NCBI GenBank assembly: GCA_036278635.1
Contig: DASUKQ010000147.1
Location: 1-19,662 of the forward strand
Origin: 66-474 sp036278635
Lineage (GTDB): Bacteria > Pseudomonadota > Gammaproteobacteria > Xanthomonadales > Rhodanobacteraceae
DNA length: 19,662 bases
Direction of reading: 5' to 3'
Notes under the pieces: model-generated
What the model saw: the letters and a program-made list of their open reading frames with translations, nothing else
Databases searched by the model: none
What the model was told of the DNA's origin: nothing
Translations under genes and position numbers: made by a program
Shown: one piece after another, positions 16,401 to 19,662 of the stretch
How positions within the stretch are numbered: the stretch's first letter is position 1
Layout of the letters: every line of letters starts with the position of its first letter

Positions 16401-17039
16401 GGACACCCGACCGATCCCTGGCGCGAGGTGCTGTCGCAACTCGCCACCTGTCCCATCGGCGAGATCGCGCAGAACTACGAACCGCCGCCGCCCCGCAACG
16501 GTGACGACGACAACCGCTACCGCCGGGCACCCGAAACGCCGTGGGCCGTGGCCGGCATGATCGTGAAGATGCGCAAGCGCGGCGACAGCGCGGCATCCGT
16601 GCGCATCGAGGACTGGACCGGCGCGATCGAGGTCGGGTTCTTCCGCGAGGCGCTGCAGCAGTACGACGCGCTGCTGCAACCCGACGCCATACTCGTGATC
16701 GAGGGCGGCCTCGGGCTCGACGATTACAGCGGCGAATTGCAACTCCGCGCGCGCCGCGTGTGGACGCTCGACGAAGCCTGCGAGGCCGGCGCGCGCGTGT
16801 TGCGGATCGGCGTCAATGGCATCGACGCGCGTTTCGTCGACAGCTTCAAGCGCGCGTTGGCGGGACACTGCGGCGGGCAGACTCCGTTGCTCGTCACCGG
16901 CTACCAGAACACCGCGGGCAGCGCCGACCTCAAGCTCGGCGACGATTGGCGGGTGCGCGTCAACACCGACCTGCTGCGCACCCTGGCCGAAGTACCGGGC
17001 GTCAAATCCGTGCAGCCGGCGTTGTCCAGGCCGGCTTGA
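13440..17039 (+). CDS. dnaE: DNA polymerase III alpha subunit
   Basis: The replicative polymerase, C-family, 1199 residues (E. coli 1160). The ATG at 13440 gives MPIDFIHLRVHSEYSLRDST, the usual start of this branch; the upstream in-frame extension covers repeats. Domains in order: PHP (1-280), palm/thumb/fingers with the catalytic DFDVDF block (411-416) and the third acid in LVKFDFLG (Asp577), then tandem HhH, an OB-fold (VAGMIVKMRKRG near 1040) and a C-terminal tau-binding region. The PHP motif reads HLRVH, with Arg where active PHP domains have the second His of HxH, so proofreading probably depends on DnaQ. A clean clamp-binding motif QNDMFG is at 945-950. No Shine-Dalgarno sequence is evident. 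It is followed 9 bp later by a long inverted repeat. Confidence 0.98.
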   Translation: MPIDFIHLRVHSEYSLRDSTIRIPEKPEYGDPTKAKHTNLVSRAVELGLPALALTDDSNLFAQIKFYRAAEQAGIKPIVGCDLWFANPEDASRPGRLTVLCRDHDGYLNLTRLISRAWLEGQHAGRAQLQPEWLDGAVAGLFAIAGRDSACGQLVATGRERDARANLDALRRHFGDGLYLELTRTGRDGEEAFNAQALQLGAALDLPVIASNDVRFLDADDFEAHEARVCIQQGFQLSDPRRPHDYSSEQWLKPPDAMAAAFADLPEALENTVELAKRCNLELSFGKYYLPAFPVPEKHTLESWIGDQARAGLERRLAESGMAEGHPREDYEARLETELDVIGKMGFAGYFLIVADFIGWAKAQDIPVGPGRGSGAGSVVAWSLRVTDLDPLRFGLLFERFLNPERVSMPDFDVDFCMERRDEVIAYVAQKYGRDQVSQIITYGSMAAKAVLRDCGRVLGMPYGQVDRIAKLIPRMPLDLTLSDALGRSEKSKKDAGRVVREFCDAYQQDDEARTLIDLALKLEGLARNAGKHAGGVVIAPTPLTDFAPLYCEPGGGGVVTQYDKNDVETVGLVKFDFLGLRTLTIIDWAMKAINARRVEAGEAPWDIAKLPLDDAGVYRMFREARTVAVFQFEGAGMQRLLKDAKPDCLEDLIALNALFRPGPMDLIPSYVARRRGREPVAYPDPRVEPILRETFGIMVYQEQVMQMAQIVGGYSLGAADLLRRAMGKKVPAEMAKHRSIFRDGAVQNGVPERKAEQIFDQMEKFAGYGFNKSHAAAYSLVAYQTAWLKTHDPAEFLAATLSADMDATDKLVVFIDDARAMGIEVLPPDVNISRHHFIANVEADRQAHPDARGTIRYGLGAIKGVGRGVCEAIVDARSRGGPFHDLADFCARMDSGKLNKRVFEALIQSGAMDALGSNRASLIAQLPEAVRAAEQSLRDREAGQNDMFGAALAPTATVSLAATPRPPWSLEKRLAGERATLGHYFSGHPTDPWREVLSQLATCPIGEIAQNYEPPPPRNGDDDNRYRRAPETPWAVAGMIVKMRKRGDSAASVRIEDWTGAIEVGFFREALQQYDALLQPDAILVIEGGLGLDDYSGELQLRARRVWTLDEACEAGARVLRIGVNGIDARFVDSFKRALAGHCGGQTPLLVTGYQNTAGSADLKLGDDWRVRVNTDLLRTLAEVPGVKSVQPALSRPA

Positions 17040-17048
17040 TGAACGATG

Positions 17049-17134
17049 AAGAACGGGGTCAGGTTCACTTCCTGGCATGGGCAACCAGCTCACCCCGTTG
17101 TTCTCGGACAGAAAGTGAACCTGACCCCGTTCTT
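17049..17134. repeat. 22-bp perfect inverted repeat (RAYT/REP-like element)
   Basis: Arms 17049-17070 and 17113-17134 are perfect reverse complements over 22 bp (core GGGGTCAGGTTCACTT) around a 42-nt loop, with further partial pairing inside. GGGGTCAGGTTCA-type sequences are known from general knowledge as palindromic elements linked to REP-associated Y1 (IS200-like) transposases. No transposase is in the window. The repeat lies between the dnaE stop and the accA promoter; without a T tract it is not a standard terminator. Confidence 0.85.
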
Positions 17135-17167
17135 GGCTGGCGGACCGAATGCGCGCTCCGGCGCCGG

Positions 17168-17173
17168 TATAAT
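17168..17173 (+). promoter_or_regulatory. Predicted -10 box for accA
   Basis: A perfect TATAAT lies 26 bp before the accA ATG, followed by CGCGGCTTTGCCCA, which nearly repeats the sequence after the pyrH -10 box. No convincing -35 hexamer is present at 16-18 bp. Confidence 0.6.
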
Positions 17174-17199
17174 CGCGGCTTTGCCCAATCAGGCTGGGA

Positions 17200-18156
17200 A
17201 TGAACCCCAACTTCCTCGATTTCGAACAGCCGATCGCGGAGCTGGAAGGCAAGCTGCGCGAACTGACCAGCGCCGGCCACGACAGTGCCATCGACGTCGA
17301 TGACGAAGTCGGCAAGCTGCGTTCCAAGCTGCGCATCAAGACCGCGGAGATCTTCCGCAACCTGACGCCCTGGCAGATCACCCAGATGTCGCGGCACCCC
17401 GGGCGGCCGTACACGAAGGATTACGTCGCCGTCATCTGCGACGAGTTCCACGAATTGGCGGGCGACCGCATGTACGCCGACGACGAAGCCATCGTGGGCG
17501 GACTGGCCCGCATCGTCGGACGCCCGGTCATGATGATCGGCCACCAGAAGGGCCGCGACATCAAGTCCAAGGTCCGCCGCAATTTCGGCATGCCGCGCCC
17601 GGAGGGTTATCGCAAGGCATTGCGCCTGATGAAGATGGCCGAACGTTTCGGCCTGCCGGTGGTGACTTTCATCGACACGCCCGGCGCCTACCCCGGCGTC
17701 GGTGCCGAGGAACGCGGCCAGAGCGAGGCGATCGCGCGCAACCTCGAGGAGATGGCGGAACTCGAGGTACCGATCGTGTGCACAGTGATCGGCGAGGGCG
17801 GCTCGGGTGGCGCCCTCGCAATCGGCGTCGGCGACCGCGTCAACATGCTGCAGTATTCGACCTATTCGGTGATCTCGCCGGAAGGCTGTGCGTCGATCCT
17901 GTGGAAGAACGCCGGCCGCGCCAGGGACGCCGCCGAGGCGCTGGGCCTGACCGCACCGCGGCTGCTCGAACTCGGCCTGATCGACAAGATGATCCGCGAA
18001 CCCACCGGCGGCGCCCACCGCAATCCGCGTTCGATGGCGATACGGCTGAAAGCCGTGCTGATCAACCAGCTCGACGAACTCACCGCACTGCCCGCCAACG
18101 ACCTTCTCGAGCAGCGCTACCAGCGCCTGCGCAAATACGGCACCTACCAGGAATAG
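17200..18156 (+). CDS. accA: Acetyl-CoA carboxylase carboxyltransferase, alpha subunit
   Basis: With AccD it forms the carboxyltransferase that moves CO2 from biotin on AccB to acetyl-CoA, giving malonyl-CoA, the committed step of fatty acid synthesis. The product is 318 residues (E. coli 319). It starts MNPNFLDFEQPIAELEGKL, which is the family N-terminus. Conserved blocks are the SRHPGRPY region, GHQKGRDIKSKVRRNFGMP, FIDTPGAYPGVGAEERGQSE (crotonase-fold oxyanion segment) and GEGGSGGALAIGVGDRV, then SVISPEGCASILWK. It has its own -10 box. A broken small gene follows 42 bp downstream. Confidence 0.98.
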   Translation: MNPNFLDFEQPIAELEGKLRELTSAGHDSAIDVDDEVGKLRSKLRIKTAEIFRNLTPWQITQMSRHPGRPYTKDYVAVICDEFHELAGDRMYADDEAIVGGLARIVGRPVMMIGHQKGRDIKSKVRRNFGMPRPEGYRKALRLMKMAERFGLPVVTFIDTPGAYPGVGAEERGQSEAIARNLEEMAELEVPIVCTVIGEGGSGGALAIGVGDRVNMLQYSTYSVISPEGCASILWKNAGRARDAAEALGLTAPRLLELGLIDKMIREPTGGAHRNPRSMAIRLKAVLINQLDELTALPANDLLEQRYQRLRKYGTYQE

Positions 18157-18198
18157 CGGAGGGACGATGGGAGCGCACCGCGCCGCAAGGGGCGAAGG

Positions 18199-18697
18199 AT
18201 GAAAGCGCGCCTCGTGATGCTCTTGGTGTTCGCGTTCTGCGCTCCCTGCGCGGCCGGGGTTGCGAATGGAGCCGCGCCTGTGGCTGCCGCGACGCCGATC
18301 CGTACCGGCGTCCAGCTCGAACGCTACCTCAAAACGATCCCTCGAGCAATCGCCCCTGTCGCTGCTACCGGCAGGAGCAAGAAGGAGATTTCTCGGTAGC
18401 CTCGTGTGGGGCAGCACCGGACTCGGCACTTTTGTACCGCGCGATCTGACGCAATACCTGACGAACGCATAGATCCATCGCGTGCTCGCGTTGTTCGACC
18501 TGGCGAGTTACGCGACGCAGATGCAAGGTCGCGCCATGCCGCTCACCCAGGCCGAACGCGATGCACCGGAAACGCCCCTGGAGCACAAATTCGACAAGCT
18601 GTGGCCTGCCGAATTGAATCCCGCGCTACCATCGGCGTCCCAACGCGACGGAGTTCAGACATGGCCAACGACTCGGCCGCCAAGCTGGCGGTGTTGA
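18199..18697 (+). pseudogene. Decayed gene for a small exported protein (frameshift plus nonsense)
   Basis: I do not recognise the family. The reading begins at the ATG at 18199, with AAGGGG 6 bp upstream, and gives a signal-peptide-like N-terminus (MKARLVMLLVFAFCAPCAAG). It continues to YLK, then meets stop codon TAG at 18397-18399. Skipping one base of the AAAA run at 18331-18334 moves to a frame that reads on sensibly: SPLSLLPAGARRRFLGSLVWG, GLGTFVPRDLTQYLTNA. A TAG follows at 18470-18472 (one C-to-T change from CAG, Gln), then the same frame resumes with IHRVLALFDLASY and PLTQAERDAPETPLEHKFDKLW. The restored protein would be about 165 residues. The final 37 bases overlap the next gene, so the true end may be earlier. 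Sequencing error could explain one lesion but less easily both. Confidence 0.6.
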
Positions 18698-19410
18698 TCG
18701 ATGCCGACAACGCACAACCGTCGTTGCTCACCGCCTTGCTGGCTGAAATCGCCAAGTACGGCACCGCGCACGTCAAGCGCGCCTACGGCGACTGGACCGG
18801 CAACCACCTCAAGGGCTGGAAGGAAGAATTGTTGACGCAATCGATCCAGCCGATGCAGCAGTTCGGCTACACGCGCGGCAAGAACGCGACCGATTCCGCG
18901 CTGATCATCGATGCCATGGACCTGCTCTACTCCGGCCGTTTCGACGGTTTCTGCATCGTCTCCAGCGACAGCGATTTCACGCGTCTGGCGGGGCGCATCC
19001 GGGAATCCGGCCTGATCGTTTACGGGTTCGGCGAGCGCAAGACCCCCGAGCCGTTCGTCGCGGCCTGCGACAAGTTCATCTACGTCGAAAACCTCTCGGG
19101 CAAGCCGGACGAAGCGGCCCCGCAGAAACCACGCAGCGCAGCGCAACTGAAGCAGGATTCCGGGCTGGTGAACTTGTTGCGCAACGCCATCGATGCCGCG
19201 TCGGACGAAGATGGCTGGGCAGGGTTGGGAGCGGTCGGCTCGATCATCAACAAGCAGCGCCCGGACTTCGACGCGCGCAGCTATGGCTACGGCAAGCTGA
19301 GCGACCTCGTCGCCGCGACCACGTTGTTCGAAATCGAGCGGCGCAGTTCCGGCGAAGGACGCCCCAAGACCATCCACGTACGCAACCGCACGAAATCCGG
19401 CAAAGGTTGA
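18661..19410 (+). CDS. NYN-domain protein with C-terminal OST-HTH/LOTUS-like domain
   Basis: Probably an RNA-acting protein of the LabA/DUF88 group; the substrate is unknown. The product is 249 residues from the ATG at 18661, with CGGAG (18649-18653) 7 bp upstream. The N-terminal NYN (PIN-like) domain covers about 8-140: LAVLIDADNAQ (Asp14, Asp16), YGDWTG, KNATDSALIIDAMDLLY (Asp78, Asp84) and CIVSSDSDFTRLAGRIRESG (Asp103, Asp105). The acids are in the places expected for a metal-dependent nuclease. A linker rich in Lys, Pro and Ala follows, then a winged-helix-like segment from about 165 to 232 (GLVNLLRNAI, then RSYGYGKLSDLV, then FEIERR) that fits the OST-HTH family. tilS begins 6 bp after its stop, so the two are probably co-transcribed. 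Confidence 0.88.
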   Translation: MANDSAAKLAVLIDADNAQPSLLTALLAEIAKYGTAHVKRAYGDWTGNHLKGWKEELLTQSIQPMQQFGYTRGKNATDSALIIDAMDLLYSGRFDGFCIVSSDSDFTRLAGRIRESGLIVYGFGERKTPEPFVAACDKFIYVENLSGKPDEAAPQKPRSAAQLKQDSGLVNLLRNAIDAASDEDGWAGLGAVGSIINKQRPDFDARSYGYGKLSDLVAATTLFEIERRSSGEGRPKTIHVRNRTKSGKG

Positions 19411-19416
19411 TTCCCC

Positions 19417-19662
19417 GTGTGGCTCGACAGATTGCGCGAGCAGATCCGCGTGGCTACCCCGCCCGCGCTATGCGTCGCCTTCAGCGGCGGCACCGATTCC
19501 ACCGCCTTGTTGCACGCGCTCGCGCAAATGCCCGAGGCCCGCGAATGCGGCTTGCGCGCGCTGCATGTCGACCACGGCCTGCATCCCGACAGTTCCGATT
19601 GGGCCGCGCATTGCACGAATTTTTGCGGATCGCTGGATGTGCCCCTGAGCGTGTTGCACGTT
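19417..19662 (+). CDS. tilS: tRNA(Ile)-lysidine synthase, 5' part (C-terminus outside window)
   Basis: Attaches lysine to C34 of the CAU-anticodon tRNA-Ile with ATP, so that it reads AUA. 82 codons are visible up to the right edge. The start is taken as the GTG at 19417 (VWLDRLREQIRVATPPALCVA), with AAAGG 10 bp upstream, at the end of the preceding gene. The PP-loop ATP-binding motif SGGTDS is at residues 23-28, followed by TALLHAL. The block LRALHVDHGLHPDSSDWAAH matches the second conserved stretch of the family. Position downstream of accA is usual for gammaproteobacteria. Confidence 0.93.
   Translation, partial: MWLDRLREQIRVATPPALCVAFSGGTDSTALLHALAQMPEARECGLRALHVDHGLHPDSSDWAAHCTNFCGSLDVPLSVLHV

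Noticed and set aside
17046..17303. Short plus-strand frame starting after dnaE
   Set aside because: Its N-terminal part is only translated inverted repeat and the rest is accA in the wrong frame.
13263..17414. A 1383-codon open frame on the minus strand opposite dnaE
   Set aside because: It mirrors the dnaE codon pattern in high-GC DNA (few stops in the antisense frame), crosses repeats and the accA start, and shows no recognisable domain.

Overview
The window is a high-GC stretch of the conserved gammaproteobacterial tsf-to-tilS housekeeping cluster, read entirely on the plus strand: tsf (3' part), pyrH, frr, uppS, cdsA, rseP, bamA, lpxD, fabZ, lpxA, lpxB, rnhB, dnaE, accA, a broken gene, a NYN/LOTUS-type gene and tilS (5' part). 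Gene order, protein features (DnaE opening, UppS, LpxA) and the types of dispersed repeat point to Xanthomonadales (Rhodanobacteraceae or Lysobacteraceae/Xanthomonadaceae-like). That placement is inference from family knowledge, not a database match.

Layout. 1-2427 holds translation and nucleotide genes: EF-Ts with a strong intrinsic terminator, then UMP kinase and ribosome recycling factor, each behind its own -10 box. 2540-5650 makes envelope precursors and site-2 protease: undecaprenyl-PP synthase, CDP-diglyceride synthase, RseP. 5786-12457 is the outer-membrane block: BamA, then the lipid A genes lpxD-fabZ-lpxA-lpxB. 12454-17039 holds RNase HII (4-bp overlap with lpxB) and the replicative polymerase DnaE. 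17200-19662 holds AccA, a decayed small secreted-protein gene, a NYN nuclease-like protein with a C-terminal OST-HTH-like region, and the start of TilS.

How the genes fit together: AccA starts fatty acid synthesis, FabZ keeps the elongation cycle running and competes with LpxA and LpxD for 3-hydroxyacyl-ACP, LpxB makes the lipid A disaccharide, BamA inserts outer-membrane proteins, and RseP links envelope stress to sigma-E signalling. UppS and CdsA supply the lipid carrier and phospholipid precursors.

No new defence or mobile system is visible. What is unusual sits in the details: heptanucleotide (GGGACYC) arrays before and twice inside lpxB, two of them inverted around the lpxB start; an RNase HII with GCA in place of the GRG motif; a UMP kinase with Ile in its usual GTGNPFFT motif; an LpxA with Met173 (C10 ruler); no dxr and no skp in their usual places; several REP/MITE-like elements in the gaps; and a gene broken by one apparent frameshift and one nonsense codon.
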